DNA of 64,000 bases from JARRKU01 sp050288425 (lineage in GTDB: Bacteria; Desulfobacterota; Desulfobacteria; Desulfobacterales; Desulfosarcinaceae): NCBI GenBank assembly GCA_050288425.1, contig JBNKDU010000057.1, forward strand, positions 1 to 64,000, written 5' to 3'. Under the pieces are notes generated by a model that worked only from the letters and a program-made list of their open reading frames with translations, made no database searches and was not told the DNA's origin. A program made the translations under genes and the position numbers. This document shows positions 25,793-35,095 of the stretch, in pieces. Position 1 is the first letter of the stretch, and every line of letters begins with the position of its first letter.

Positions 25793-27796
25793 ATGGAACA
25801 GTACACCATTGTCAAATCGTTCGTCATGCTCATGGCCCTGGTCGGGGCGTTCTCTTGTTTCTCCATTCGCGTCAGGCGGCTCTACCGGTTGATGATGGCC
25901 GTGGAAGGGACCACCGATTTCAAGCTGGACCGGGTCGCCAAACGGATCGGCGTACTGTTCAGGGATGTCCTCGGCCAGCGCAACGTGCGCCGCAAGCGGC
26001 TGCCCGGCCTGGCCCACACCATGATTTTCTTCGGCTTTCTGGCCGTGCAGCCCCACAGCCTGGAGCTGATGATCAAGGGTTTCTGCCCGGCTTTCGAAGT
26101 CGGACAATGGATCCCGGGCATTTACAGCGGCTACCTGTTCGTGGCCGACATCCTGGCCGTCTTCGTGCTGGTGGGATTCGTCTTCGCCATCTACCGGCGT
26201 ACCATGCTGCGGCCACGCTACCTGACCATGGGGACCGACGCCAACCTGATCATTGTGTTCACCTGCCTGATCATCGTCACTTTTCAGTTCATCAATGCTT
26301 TCCAGACCCTGTTGCCGGTCGAGGCCGGCGGCTTTGACTACCGGGGCGTCTTTCCCGTGTCGGAGCTGCTGGTGGGATTTTTCAGCCTCGCTACGCTGAG
26401 CCCGCAGCAGGTTTTTGTCGGCTACCAGATCGCCTACTGGCTGCATATGGCAACGATCCTGGGATTTCTGATCTACATCCCCGGCTCCAAACACCTGCAC
26501 CTGTTGGCGGCCGCGCCCAATGTTTTCCTGAAGCCGTTGGAGCGGGAGAAGACCATTGCCAGGACCGACATCGAAAACGAGGAATTGGAGACATTCGGAC
26601 TGGGCAAGGTCAGCGAACTGAATTGGAAGAATGTCCTCAACCTGTATGCCTGCACCGAATGCGGCCGCTGCGAGGAGCAGTGCCCGGCGGCGAACACGGA
26701 CAAACCGCTTTCACCCAAGAAGGTGATCCACGACCTCAAGGGAGACCTGCTCGATCAGTCCGAAGCCATCCTGGGCGGCAATCTTGATGAAGTAAAACCC
26801 ATTGTTCGCGACGATTCCCCTGTCACCTTCGATGTGCTCTGGTCCTGCACCACCTGCCGGGCCTGCGAAGATATCTGCCCGGTGAATATCGAACACCTCG
26901 ATTTCATCATCGAGGCGCGCAAACATCAGGTGCTCATGGAGGCCAGTTTCCCCCCGGAGGTCCAGGAGACCTTCACCAACCTGGAGAATCAGGCCAATCC
27001 CTGGGGATTCGGCGCCGACAGCCGGGCCGACTGGTGCAAGGGCATGGACGTCCCCCTGATGGGCGACCACCCCGAGGCCGAGTTGCTGTGGTTTGTGGGC
27101 TGCGCCGGTTCTTTCGACGACCGCGGCAAGAAGATCTCCCAGGCCATGGCGCGGGTGCTGCAGCGCGCCGGTGTCAATTTTGCCATCCTGGGACCCGAGG
27201 AGGCCTGTAACGGCGACATGGCCCGCCGGGCCGGCAACGAATACCTGGCCCAGATGCTGATCCAGCAGAACGTGGAGGTCCTGAACCAGTACAAGCCCAG
27301 GCGGATCCTGACCGGCTGCCCGCATTGTTTCAACATCATCAAAAACGAATACCCCCAGTTCGGCGCCGGCTATCCGGTGGTCAGCCATGCCGAACTGCTT
27401 TTGGACCTGCACAAGCAGGGACGCCTGAAACCCAATGGCGGCAGCCTGGGCACCCTCACCTTCCATGATTCATGCTACCTGGGGCGATGGAACGGCATCC
27501 TCCAGCCACCCCGCGATCTGCTGCGCTCCATGAACAACGGCCAGCTGACCGAGATGCAGCGTATCCGGGATAAGGGATTCTGCTGCGGCGCCGGCGGCGG
27601 TCGCATGTTCATGGAAGAGACGCTGGGACGGCGCATCAATGTGGACCGTGCCGAAGAGGTGATGCGTAGCGGCGCGGCCACCGTGGCCGCCGCATGCCCG
27701 TTCTGCGCCACCATGCTTTCCGACGGCCTGATGGACAAGGAATCGACCATTGTGGTCAAGGACATTGCCGAATTGGTCGACGAGGCCACGGCGTAG
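25793..27796 (+). CDS. Membrane ETF:menaquinone oxidoreductase, Fe-S/HdrD-like
   Basis: A 667-residue protein joining an N-terminal membrane part (about five hydrophobic segments, residues 5-250, similar to the haem-binding gamma subunit of nitrate reductase) to a cytoplasmic iron-sulfur part. Two 4Fe-4S motifs are visible, CTECGRCEEQCP and CTTCRACEDICP, followed by two CCG-type domains (VGCAGSFDD..., SCYLGRWNG..., FCCGAGGGRMFMEE). Proteins of this build next to etfBA pass electrons from ETF to menaquinone in anaerobes. It lies 80 bases after etfA. This gives the operon a complete route from flavin dehydrogenases to the quinone pool. Confidence 0.9.
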   Translation: MEQYTIVKSFVMLMALVGAFSCFSIRVRRLYRLMMAVEGTTDFKLDRVAKRIGVLFRDVLGQRNVRRKRLPGLAHTMIFFGFLAVQPHSLELMIKGFCPAFEVGQWIPGIYSGYLFVADILAVFVLVGFVFAIYRRTMLRPRYLTMGTDANLIIVFTCLIIVTFQFINAFQTLLPVEAGGFDYRGVFPVSELLVGFFSLATLSPQQVFVGYQIAYWLHMATILGFLIYIPGSKHLHLLAAAPNVFLKPLEREKTIARTDIENEELETFGLGKVSELNWKNVLNLYACTECGRCEEQCPAANTDKPLSPKKVIHDLKGDLLDQSEAILGGNLDEVKPIVRDDSPVTFDVLWSCTTCRACEDICPVNIEHLDFIIEARKHQVLMEASFPPEVQETFTNLENQANPWGFGADSRADWCKGMDVPLMGDHPEAELLWFVGCAGSFDDRGKKISQAMARVLQRAGVNFAILGPEEACNGDMARRAGNEYLAQMLIQQNVEVLNQYKPRRILTGCPHCFNIIKNEYPQFGAGYPVVSHAELLLDLHKQGRLKPNGGSLGTLTFHDSCYLGRWNGILQPPRDLLRSMNNGQLTEMQRIRDKGFCCGAGGGRMFMEETLGRRINVDRAEEVMRSGAATVAAACPFCATMLSDGLMDKESTIVVKDIAELVDEATA

Positions 27797-27834
27797 GTAT
27801 TGTATTTGATCTCTGAAATGAATGGGAGGGCGTC

Positions 27835-28287
27835 ATGCCTGTAGAAGCCAATATCGTGAGTATCCTGCAAAAGAACAAAATCACCTACGAGGTGGTCCAG
27901 CATGAACCGGTCTTCACCAATCCGGCCATGGCCGAAGCCCTGGGCGTCAGCGAAGCCGAGACGGTCAAATCCCTGGTTCTGTTGACCAAGGAGAAGCAAA
28001 TGGTGGTGTTGGTGCTGCCCGGGGATAAAAAGGTGGACTGGAAAAAAGCGGCGGCCGGCATCGGGACCAAAAAGGTCTCTTTTGCCAAGCCCGAAGCCGT
28101 GCTGGACAAGGTCGGTTGCGAGGTCGGCTGCGTTCCCCCCTTCGGTCAACTGACGGAACTGCCCATTTTCATGGACACGGAACTGACCCGCAAAGACATG
28201 GTCTACTTCAACCCCGGCCGGCATGACAAGAGCTTTAAAATCAAGGCCTGGGACCTCAAGAAAGTCAGCCAGCCCAAGCTGATCTGA
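27835..28287 (+). CDS. YbaK/EbsC-family aminoacyl-tRNA deacylase-like protein
   Basis: A 150-residue single-domain YbaK-type protein. Family stretches are VVQHEPVFTNPAMAEALGV, AETVKSLVLLTKEKQ and CEVGCVPPFGQL. Known members hydrolyse misacylated tRNA. It sits 38 bases after the ETF reductase and 18 bases before the second MttB-like gene. Its role in the operon is unclear; it could protect translation from a non-standard amino acid formed in the pathway (speculation). Confidence 0.82.
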   Translation: MPVEANIVSILQKNKITYEVVQHEPVFTNPAMAEALGVSEAETVKSLVLLTKEKQMVVLVLPGDKKVDWKKAAAGIGTKKVSFAKPEAVLDKVGCEVGCVPPFGQLTELPIFMDTELTRKDMVYFNPGRHDKSFKIKAWDLKKVSQPKLI

Positions 28288-28305
28288 CATACCAAGGAGA
28301 CAACC

Positions 28306-29760
28306 ATGCAAGATCAAGCCCGATCCGCTTTGACAAAAGCCTATCAGCTGGAAGAGGTATATGATTTCAGCGGCGCCAAAGCAATCTACCAGGAGATTCT
28401 CGAGCATACCGACGACGAATCGATACTGGAAAAAGCCCGGTGGCGAATGGAAGACATGGATGATCTCATCGCCGAAAAAGAGATCTACCGGCGCATCGAT
28501 GAAAACGCCAAACGGGTGATGACCGAGATCGGCATGAACATCGCCGAAAATCAGACGCTCATGGATATTCTCATGGAGGCCGACGCCATTGATTTCGACA
28601 ATGAAACGGCCATCTTCATCCCGCTCAAATCGGACTACATCGATCACTGTCTGGCGCAATTGCCCCGCAAAATGCCGGCAGACCCGGGCATGAACACCTT
28701 CGGTACCGGGGCAACGCCGCCGTTTCTGAAGCGCGCCACGGACGACGAACTGCGGGCGGCCAGCCGGAAGGAGTACGAAGAAATCGTCCAGGTCGTCGGT
28801 GAACGACAGGACGTGGTCGGTATTTTCAGCCTGCCGGTGGCCCCTGATAAAAGTATTTCACTTTTCGAAGTCGCCCAGCTCATGGAGAAGCACTTTCACG
28901 GGCTCAAGATGATCGCCACCAACCGCATGTCCGATGACGAAGTGCTTTTTCTCAAGGGCAAGGACCACTGGGTGGACGGAACGAGCCTGATTACAACCCT
29001 GGCCCCCATGAAGACCATGGTGGATCCCTTCTTGCGCAGCGCCCGCAGCGGAAACAACCTGCTGCTGCTCGATCTCACCATCGCGGGCATGTCCGGCGCC
29101 GGCAGCCCGGAATCGCTGCTGACCCAGATCCACGCCCAGGTGCTGTTCATGATGGTCGTGGCCCAGACGGTCAATCCCGGCGTTTTTTGCATGCACGGCG
29201 GTATTCCCGGCGTTACCGAGTCGGGCGGCGATCTCTCCTACAGCTCGCCCCACCAGCCACTGATCAATGCAGCCATGGCAAGGGTCAACACCTGGATTAC
29301 CGGTTTGCCGTCGGCCCAGTCCGGGGGCAGCACCAGCTTGACCGACGTGTCCCTCCAGGCCGTAACCGAGTCGGAATTGAGCCGCAATTCGCTGCGCAAA
29401 TACGGCGTGCATGTGATTCGTCACGCCATGGGCGCCCTGGGAAGCCTGAACTTTTTCAGCCTGGAAAAATTCATGGACGATTGTGAAAGAGAACGCCGTT
29501 CCAAGCAAATTTTTGGGTCCATCCCCAAGGATCGCGGTGTCATTCCCCTGTATTTTCCGGCCGACGACGAAGCGTTGGCCGGTATCCGGCAAATCGCCGA
29601 AAAAGGCAACCCCAAGAGCGCCGACCATACGCTGAAGAACGTGGACGCCTTCCGGCTGTGGGAATCCGCGATCAACCAAGCGGCCGGCAAGAAACTCTAC
29701 TATCCCCAAATCAGCGACACGGTCATCGAAGCGATCGGTAAGGGAGAGATGATTCCCTGA
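28306..29760 (+). CDS. MttB-superfamily protein with N-terminal extension
   Basis: A 484-residue divergent relative of trimethylamine methyltransferases. The core starts near residue 60 with EIYRRIDENAKRVMTEIGMNI and runs through LAPMKTMVDPFLRSA, IAGMSGAGSPESLLTQIHAQV and a C-terminal helical region. The first 55 residues look like a TPR-like helical pair (TKAYQLEEVYDFSGAKAIYQ) not usual in MttB. There is no internal TAG, so no pyrrolysine. It is followed directly by gcvT. It may demethylate a second substrate or act on a corrinoid or folate carrier; the substrate is unknown. Confidence 0.72.
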   Translation: MQDQARSALTKAYQLEEVYDFSGAKAIYQEILEHTDDESILEKARWRMEDMDDLIAEKEIYRRIDENAKRVMTEIGMNIAENQTLMDILMEADAIDFDNETAIFIPLKSDYIDHCLAQLPRKMPADPGMNTFGTGATPPFLKRATDDELRAASRKEYEEIVQVVGERQDVVGIFSLPVAPDKSISLFEVAQLMEKHFHGLKMIATNRMSDDEVLFLKGKDHWVDGTSLITTLAPMKTMVDPFLRSARSGNNLLLLDLTIAGMSGAGSPESLLTQIHAQVLFMMVVAQTVNPGVFCMHGGIPGVTESGGDLSYSSPHQPLINAAMARVNTWITGLPSAQSGGSTSLTDVSLQAVTESELSRNSLRKYGVHVIRHAMGALGSLNFFSLEKFMDDCERERRSKQIFGSIPKDRGVIPLYFPADDEALAGIRQIAEKGNPKSADHTLKNVDAFRLWESAINQAAGKKLYYPQISDTVIEAIGKGEMIP

Positions 29761-29803
29761 TTGCGCTTCCCAAAACCCGCGGCATTTTTCAAGAGGAAAA
29801 GGA

Positions 29804-31075
29804 ATGAGTAAAGATACGAAACGAACGACGCTTCACGCCTGGCATGCCGGTCATGACGCCAAAATGGCCGACTTCGGCGGATATGAAATGCCGCTGTGGT
29901 ACTCCTCGGCCAAGAACGAGCATCTATCGGTACTGCAACATGCCGGATTGTTTGACACCAGCCACATGGCGGCGGTGCTGGTAGCCGGTCCCGGGGCTCG
30001 GCACCTGTTGCAGCGGTGTTTCACAACTAACCTGGATGCCTGTGTCGGCCGGTCCAAAAAGCCCCTGGTCCCCGGCCGCTGCGTATATGGCGCCTATCTC
30101 GATGAACAGGGACAGGTGATCGATGACAGTATCATCAATCAACTCGCGGAAAACAACTACATGGCGGTGGTCAACGCCGGCATGGGCGCCGTGGTGGCGA
30201 AGCATTTCGAGGATCAGGCTGCAGGCCGCGAGGTGACCGTCAGCGACCTGACCGACAACCTCGGCAAGATCGACGTCCAGGGACCGATGGCCGCAAAGAT
30301 AATGAGCAAGGTTCTGGCGGCGCCCGAATCCGCTTACGAAAAGATGTTCTATTTTTCCTTCAAGGGCCATTTCGACCCGGCATCCCCCCTGGCCGGTGAG
30401 GTGCGGATGACAGACGGCACTCCCATTCTGCTTTCGCGCACCGGCTACACCGGCGAGCTTGGATTCGAGATTTTCGTCTCGGCGGACAAGGTAGTGAATA
30501 CCTGGGAGACGATCTACCAGGCCGGGCAGGAGTTCGGACTCACGGCTTGCGGGTTGGCGGCCCGGGACTCCTTGCGGGGAGGGGCGGTGCTGCCGCTTTC
30601 TCATCAGGACATCGGCGCCTGGCCGTTTATCAATCACCCCTGGTCGTTCGCCCTGCCCTTCAATGCCGACCAGACCGCATTCACCAAGGACTTCATCGGT
30701 GACCGTGCACTGCTGGCCGCCGGCGCGCATGAATATACCTATGCATTTGTCGGCAAGGACCCGCGCAAGGTGACCACTGCCGATCCGGCGGTGGTGCTGG
30801 ACGCTGAAGACAATGAAATCGGGATTGTGCTGACTTGCGTCTCCGACATGGGGATCGGCTATCACCAGGGACGGATCTTCAGCATCGCCAGCCCCGGCAA
30901 ACCGCAGGAATTTACTCCCCGAGGTCTTTGCTGCGGCTTTGTCAAGGTGAAAACGCCGCTCCAATCCGGTACGGAGATCGTGCTCAAGGACAAACGGCGC
31001 AATCTCAAGGCGACCGTGGTTACGGATATCCGCCCGGATCGTACCGCCCGGCGGCCGATCCGGGAGATGCTCTGA
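29804..31075 (+). CDS. gcvT: Glycine cleavage T protein-like aminomethyltransferase
   Basis: A 423-residue GcvT, some 50 residues longer than the usual 360-370. The N-terminus TTLHAWHAGHDAKMADFGGYEMPLWY (split) and FDTSHMAAVLVAGPGA are typical, and LSRTGYTGELGFEIFV is the folate-site region. The extra length lies in the loops before and within the second half (QAAGREVTVSDL, HFDPASPLAGE). It transfers the methylamine-derived carbon from the H protein to tetrahydrofolate, releasing ammonia. gcvH, gcvPA and gcvPB follow, so it is the T protein of a full glycine cleavage system. It could also act on a methylated glycine. Confidence 0.88.
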   Translation: MSKDTKRTTLHAWHAGHDAKMADFGGYEMPLWYSSAKNEHLSVLQHAGLFDTSHMAAVLVAGPGARHLLQRCFTTNLDACVGRSKKPLVPGRCVYGAYLDEQGQVIDDSIINQLAENNYMAVVNAGMGAVVAKHFEDQAAGREVTVSDLTDNLGKIDVQGPMAAKIMSKVLAAPESAYEKMFYFSFKGHFDPASPLAGEVRMTDGTPILLSRTGYTGELGFEIFVSADKVVNTWETIYQAGQEFGLTACGLAARDSLRGGAVLPLSHQDIGAWPFINHPWSFALPFNADQTAFTKDFIGDRALLAAGAHEYTYAFVGKDPRKVTTADPAVVLDAEDNEIGIVLTCVSDMGIGYHQGRIFSIASPGKPQEFTPRGLCCGFVKVKTPLQSGTEIVLKDKRRNLKATVVTDIRPDRTARRPIREML

Positions 31076-31167
31076 GCAGCAGTCGAATATGCAAAAGACC
31101 TGCAGTTACATGCAACTTGAGCATTCCGGATAACCGCGTACTTTACTAACATCGAGGAGGAAACACC

Positions 31168-31578
31168 ATGAGCAAAGCAATCGACGATCTCGTTTTACCG
31201 GATGACGTCCGATACACAGATGATCACGAATGGGCCCGACAAGAGGGAGAGAATATCAAAGTGGGCATCAGTGACTATGCCCAGGATCAATTGGGGGATA
31301 TCGTTTTTGTGGAGTTGCCGGAAGTCGGCAGCAGCTATTCCGCCGGCGACGAGTTCGGGACCCTCGAATCGGTGAAAGCCGTTTCCGAACTCTATATGCC
31401 CATCGGTGGCGAAATCGTAGGCATCAACGAGGACCTGGCGGATGCCCCGGAACGGGTCAACAGCGAACCTTATGGCGGCGGCTGGATGATCGTTATCAAA
31501 CCCGGCGATGAAGCCGAATTCAAGGCGCTCAAAGACAGGAGCGCCTATCTGGGGATGCTGAAAGGATCGGAAGGATGA
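31168..31578 (+). CDS. gcvH: Glycine cleavage system H protein
   Basis: A 136-residue lipoyl carrier. The lipoylation site ESVKAVSELY places the modified lysine at residue 70, and GISDYAQDQLGDIVFVELP is the standard stretch before it. GAGGA lies 8-10 bases before the start. It shuttles the aminomethyl group between P, T and L proteins. Its stop overlaps the gcvPA start (ATGA). Confidence 0.96.
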   Translation: MSKAIDDLVLPDDVRYTDDHEWARQEGENIKVGISDYAQDQLGDIVFVELPEVGSSYSAGDEFGTLESVKAVSELYMPIGGEIVGINEDLADAPERVNSEPYGGGWMIVIKPGDEAEFKALKDRSAYLGMLKGSEG

Positions 31579-32909
31579 GATATCTACCCCATACAAAAGA
31601 AGACATTGCCGCCATGCTGGGGAAGGTGGGGGTCGGCAGCATGGAGGCGCTTTTCGATTCGATTCCCGAATCATGCCGCCGCCAGGCGCCGCTGAACCTG
31701 CCGGACCCCATGAGCGAATGGGACCTGAACGAACATATGGACGGCCTGGCCGCCGATATGGCGGTTGCCCCGCAATACAAGGTCTTCCTCGGCGCAGGCA
31801 GCTACGATCATTTCATCCCCGAAGCCATCAAACATCTGCTCCTGCGTTCCGAGATCTACACCGCCTATACGCCGTACCAGCCGGAAATCAGTCAGGGGAC
31901 CTTGCAGACCATTTTCGAATACCAGACGCTGATCACCCGGCTGTTGGGCATGGATGTGGCCAATGCCTCCATGTACGACGGCGCTTCGGCCCTGGCCGAG
32001 GCCATATTGATGGCCATCCGGATCACCCGCCGTAAGAAGGTGGCCGTTTCCCGCACCGTGCATCCACTGTTTCGCCGGGTCGTGGAAACCTACCTGGCAC
32101 CCACCGGCTATGAGATCCTGGAGATCCCGTTTGCCTCTGACGGCAGAACCGATCTTTCGGCCTTGGGCGATTTATCCGATTTGGCCGCCGTGGCGGTACA
32201 GTCGCCCAACTTTTTCGGTTGCGTCGAAGATCTCCGTGCAAGCGCCGATGCGGTTCACGCCGACCCGAAGACACTTCTGGTGACCTGTTTCACCGAGCCC
32301 CTGGCCTACGGCATCCTGAAAAATCCGGGAAGCTGCGGCGCCGATATCGTCTGCGGGGAAGGCCAGAGCCTGGGGATTCCACGCGCCTTCGGCGGCCCCG
32401 GCCTGGGGGTCTTCGCCTCCAGGCGGAAGTATGTACGCAACATGCCCGGCCGGCTCATCGGCCAGACCGTGGACCAGGACGGAAACCGTGGCTTCGTTCT
32501 TACGCTGGCCACCCGGGAGCAGCATATCCGCAGGGAACGGGCAACGTCCAATATCTGTTCCAACCAGGGACTGTGCGCCACCATCGCCACCATGTACATG
32601 GCCATGCTGGGAGGGACCGGATTCCGCGAGCTGGCCGCGCTGAATCACGACAAGGCCGCCTACCTCAGGGCCGAGCTGCAGAAGGCCGGTTTGACCATCG
32701 CCTTTGACAGCCCCGTCTTCAATGAGTTCGTCGTCAAAATTCCGACCGGCATCGATACCGTTTATCAACGGATGCTGGAGAAGAAAATTGTCGCGGGGCT
32801 GCCGCTGGCCCCATACTATCCCGAACTCGCCGATCACTGCCTGATCTGTGTCACGGAAACCAGCCGCCGGGCGGATATGGACGTTCTGGTCAAGGAGGTT
32901 GCATCATGA
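31575..32909 (+). CDS. gcvPA: Glycine dehydrogenase (decarboxylating) subunit 1
   Basis: A 444-residue P-protein N-terminal half, as in bacteria with a split P protein. Family stretches include YTPYQPEISQGTLQTIFEYQ, NASMYDGASALAEA and ATSNICSNQGLCA. It overlaps gcvH by 4 bases at its start and gcvPB by 4 bases at its end, so the three are tightly coupled. With GcvPB it decarboxylates glycine using pyridoxal phosphate. Confidence 0.96.
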   Translation: MRYLPHTKEDIAAMLGKVGVGSMEALFDSIPESCRRQAPLNLPDPMSEWDLNEHMDGLAADMAVAPQYKVFLGAGSYDHFIPEAIKHLLLRSEIYTAYTPYQPEISQGTLQTIFEYQTLITRLLGMDVANASMYDGASALAEAILMAIRITRRKKVAVSRTVHPLFRRVVETYLAPTGYEILEIPFASDGRTDLSALGDLSDLAAVAVQSPNFFGCVEDLRASADAVHADPKTLLVTCFTEPLAYGILKNPGSCGADIVCGEGQSLGIPRAFGGPGLGVFASRRKYVRNMPGRLIGQTVDQDGNRGFVLTLATREQHIRRERATSNICSNQGLCATIATMYMAMLGGTGFRELAALNHDKAAYLRAELQKAGLTIAFDSPVFNEFVVKIPTGIDTVYQRMLEKKIVAGLPLAPYYPELADHCLICVTETSRRADMDVLVKEVAS

Positions 32910-34360
32910 AAGAACCCGTCGGTACCACCGGCTTGATATTCAATGAACCCCTGTTGTGGGAAAAAGGGGCCAAGGGGCGAACCGGTTTTTCCATGCCCCT
33001 GCGCGACGTCGATCGGTATCCGGTGGAAGATTCGGTCCAAGGGGAGGGACCCGACTTCCCCGACCTGAGCGAACTGGATGTCGTGCGCCACTTCACCCGT
33101 CTCTCCCAGTGGAACTTCGGCGTGGACAGCGGCATGTATCCTCTGGGATCGTGCACCATGAAGTATAACCCCAAAACCAATGAACGGCAGGCGGCGCTGC
33201 CCGGACTGGCCGGGGGCCATCCCCTTTTGCCGGAGGCGCTGTGCCAGGGCGCATTGAAATTGATGGCCGACCTGGAGGGTTTTCTGGCGGAGATTACCGG
33301 TCTTCCGGCGGTTACCCTGCAGCCCGCCGCCGGGTCCCATGGAGAACTGACCGGCATGATGGTGATCGACGCCTACCTGAAGAGCAAGGGAGAGCGCCGT
33401 ACCAAAGTGCTGATTCCGGACACGGCCCACGGTACCAACCCGGCCAGTGCGGCCTTGTGCGGGTTCAACGCCATCCCCCTGAAATCCAATGAACGAGGGA
33501 TTCTCTCTCCCGAAAATGTCGCCGCACTCATGGATGAGGATACGGCGGGAATCATGGTGACCAACCCGAATACCATCGGATTGTTCGAAGAAAATATCCA
33601 GCAGGTGGCCGACATTGTTCATGCCAAAGGCGGCCTGGTATACGGCGACGGCGCCAACATGAATGCCGTCATGGGCATCGTGGACATCCAGAAACTCGGT
33701 GTGGATGTGCTGCACCTGAACCTGCACAAGACCTTTTCCACGCCCCACGGCGGCGGCGGTCCCGGCAGCGGACCGATTTGCGTCACCGAGGCGCTGGCGC
33801 CGTTCCTGCCGGTCCCCCGGGTGATCGAAAAAGAGGGCCGCTATGCCCTGTCCGAAGAGTTCCCCCAATCGGTGGGTAAGATTCACGCCTTTTACGGAAA
33901 CTTCGGTGTACTCGTGAAGGCTTACAGCTATATTCTCAGCCTGGGGGCCGGCCTGAAAAATGTAAGCCAGTATGCGGTGTTGAATGCCAATTACATCAAG
34001 GAAAGCCTCAAGGATGTCTACCACCTGGCCTATGACAGGCCCTGCATGCATGAATGCGTCTTCAGCGACAAGCACCAGGAAGCATACAAGGTGAGTACGC
34101 TGGATATCGCCAAACGGTTGATGGAGCACGGGTTTCATCCACCCACGATATACTTCCCGCTGGTGGTACACGGCGCCATCATGATCGAACCGACCGAAAC
34201 GGAGTCGAAAGAGATGATCGATGCCTTTATCGATACGATGCGCACCATCGCCGAGGAGGTCAAAGCGGACCCCGGGCGCTTTCATGAAGCGCCACGGATG
34301 ACCAAAGTCCGGCGCATGGATGAGACCGGGGCGGCCCGCAACCCCTGTCTGACCGGGTGA
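32906..34360 (+). CDS. gcvPB: Glycine dehydrogenase (decarboxylating) subunit 2
   Basis: A 484-residue C-terminal half of the P protein. The pyridoxal phosphate lysine lies in LNLHKTFSTPHGGGGPGSGP, and LGSCTMKYNPKTNE and DTAHGTNPASAALCGF are family stretches. It overlaps gcvPA by 4 bases. It forms the catalytic site of glycine decarboxylase. An array of small-subunit genes next to dehydrogenases that make glycine supports a role in finishing N-methylglycine breakdown. Confidence 0.96.
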   Translation: MKEPVGTTGLIFNEPLLWEKGAKGRTGFSMPLRDVDRYPVEDSVQGEGPDFPDLSELDVVRHFTRLSQWNFGVDSGMYPLGSCTMKYNPKTNERQAALPGLAGGHPLLPEALCQGALKLMADLEGFLAEITGLPAVTLQPAAGSHGELTGMMVIDAYLKSKGERRTKVLIPDTAHGTNPASAALCGFNAIPLKSNERGILSPENVAALMDEDTAGIMVTNPNTIGLFEENIQQVADIVHAKGGLVYGDGANMNAVMGIVDIQKLGVDVLHLNLHKTFSTPHGGGGPGSGPICVTEALAPFLPVPRVIEKEGRYALSEEFPQSVGKIHAFYGNFGVLVKAYSYILSLGAGLKNVSQYAVLNANYIKESLKDVYHLAYDRPCMHECVFSDKHQEAYKVSTLDIAKRLMEHGFHPPTIYFPLVVHGAIMIEPTETESKEMIDAFIDTMRTIAEEVKADPGRFHEAPRMTKVRRMDETGAARNPCLTG

Positions 34361-34486
34361 GGACGAAATCCCGATCCGCCATCGGCCCGAACCACCATTG
34401 CCGATGTTTCATGGAAATCGGAATCCTGACAAGGACCGACGGCCGCGGGAATTACTTTTGCCTTTGATGAACATAGGAGGAAAACC

Positions 34487-35026
34487 ATGCCCAGGAAATA
34501 TTTACTGACCGCTTTCTGCAAGGATCGGCCAGGCATCGTGGCGGATATCGCCCAGATCATCTATGAAAATGGCTGCAACCTGGAGGACTCGGCCATGGCC
34601 AACCTGGCCGGTGAGTTTGCCATGATTTTTCTGGTCTCCCCGTTGTCTGCCGGGGACGAAGCCGATCTGCAAGGCATCCTCTCCATGGAATGCCGCCGCC
34701 TGGAAAGGGAGAAAGGCATCACCGCCTTTATTCGACCGGTGACACGCGCCCAATCGGTCCCCGCGCTGGATATTTATTCCAAAGCCATCCACGTGGAAGG
34801 CTCGGACCACGCCGGGATTGTCTACAAGGTGAGTCGATTCCTGGCCGACCACCAAATCAACATCCGGTCCCTGAACTCGAAAGTGGTATCTTCTCCGGAA
34901 AGCGGGGCCGCTGTCTACGACATGGTGCTTATGGTCGACATCCCCGAAGAGATCCCGATGGATACCGTGGAAAAGGGATTAAACGATGTCGGGGATCAAT
35001 TGCATGTGGACATCACCATCGAGTGA
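34487..35026 (+). CDS. Tandem ACT-domain protein, GcvR-like
   Basis: A 179-residue protein made of two ACT domains: YLLTAFCKDRPGIVADIAQI at the N-terminus and VEGSDHAGIVYKVSRFLADH in the second half. GAGGAAAA lies before the ATG. ACT pairs of this kind (GcvR in enterobacteria) sense glycine or another amino acid and modulate glycine cleavage expression. It sits between gcvPB and the lipoamide dehydrogenase gene, which fits such a role. It has no DNA-binding domain, so it would act through a partner (inference). Confidence 0.85.
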   Translation: MPRKYLLTAFCKDRPGIVADIAQIIYENGCNLEDSAMANLAGEFAMIFLVSPLSAGDEADLQGILSMECRRLEREKGITAFIRPVTRAQSVPALDIYSKAIHVEGSDHAGIVYKVSRFLADHQINIRSLNSKVVSSPESGAAVYDMVLMVDIPEEIPMDTVEKGLNDVGDQLHVDITIE

Positions 35027-35095
35027 ATTCTCTTACGAAAGTAATTCACCTGATCTTACGGACCAAAGATAGCGAAACAAAGTAAAAAGGATACC

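Noticed and set aside
29761..29803. Glycine riboswitch before gcvT
   Set aside because: Only 43 bases separate it from the preceding gene, too short for the glycine aptamer, and the gap before gcvH (31076-31167) is too short as well.
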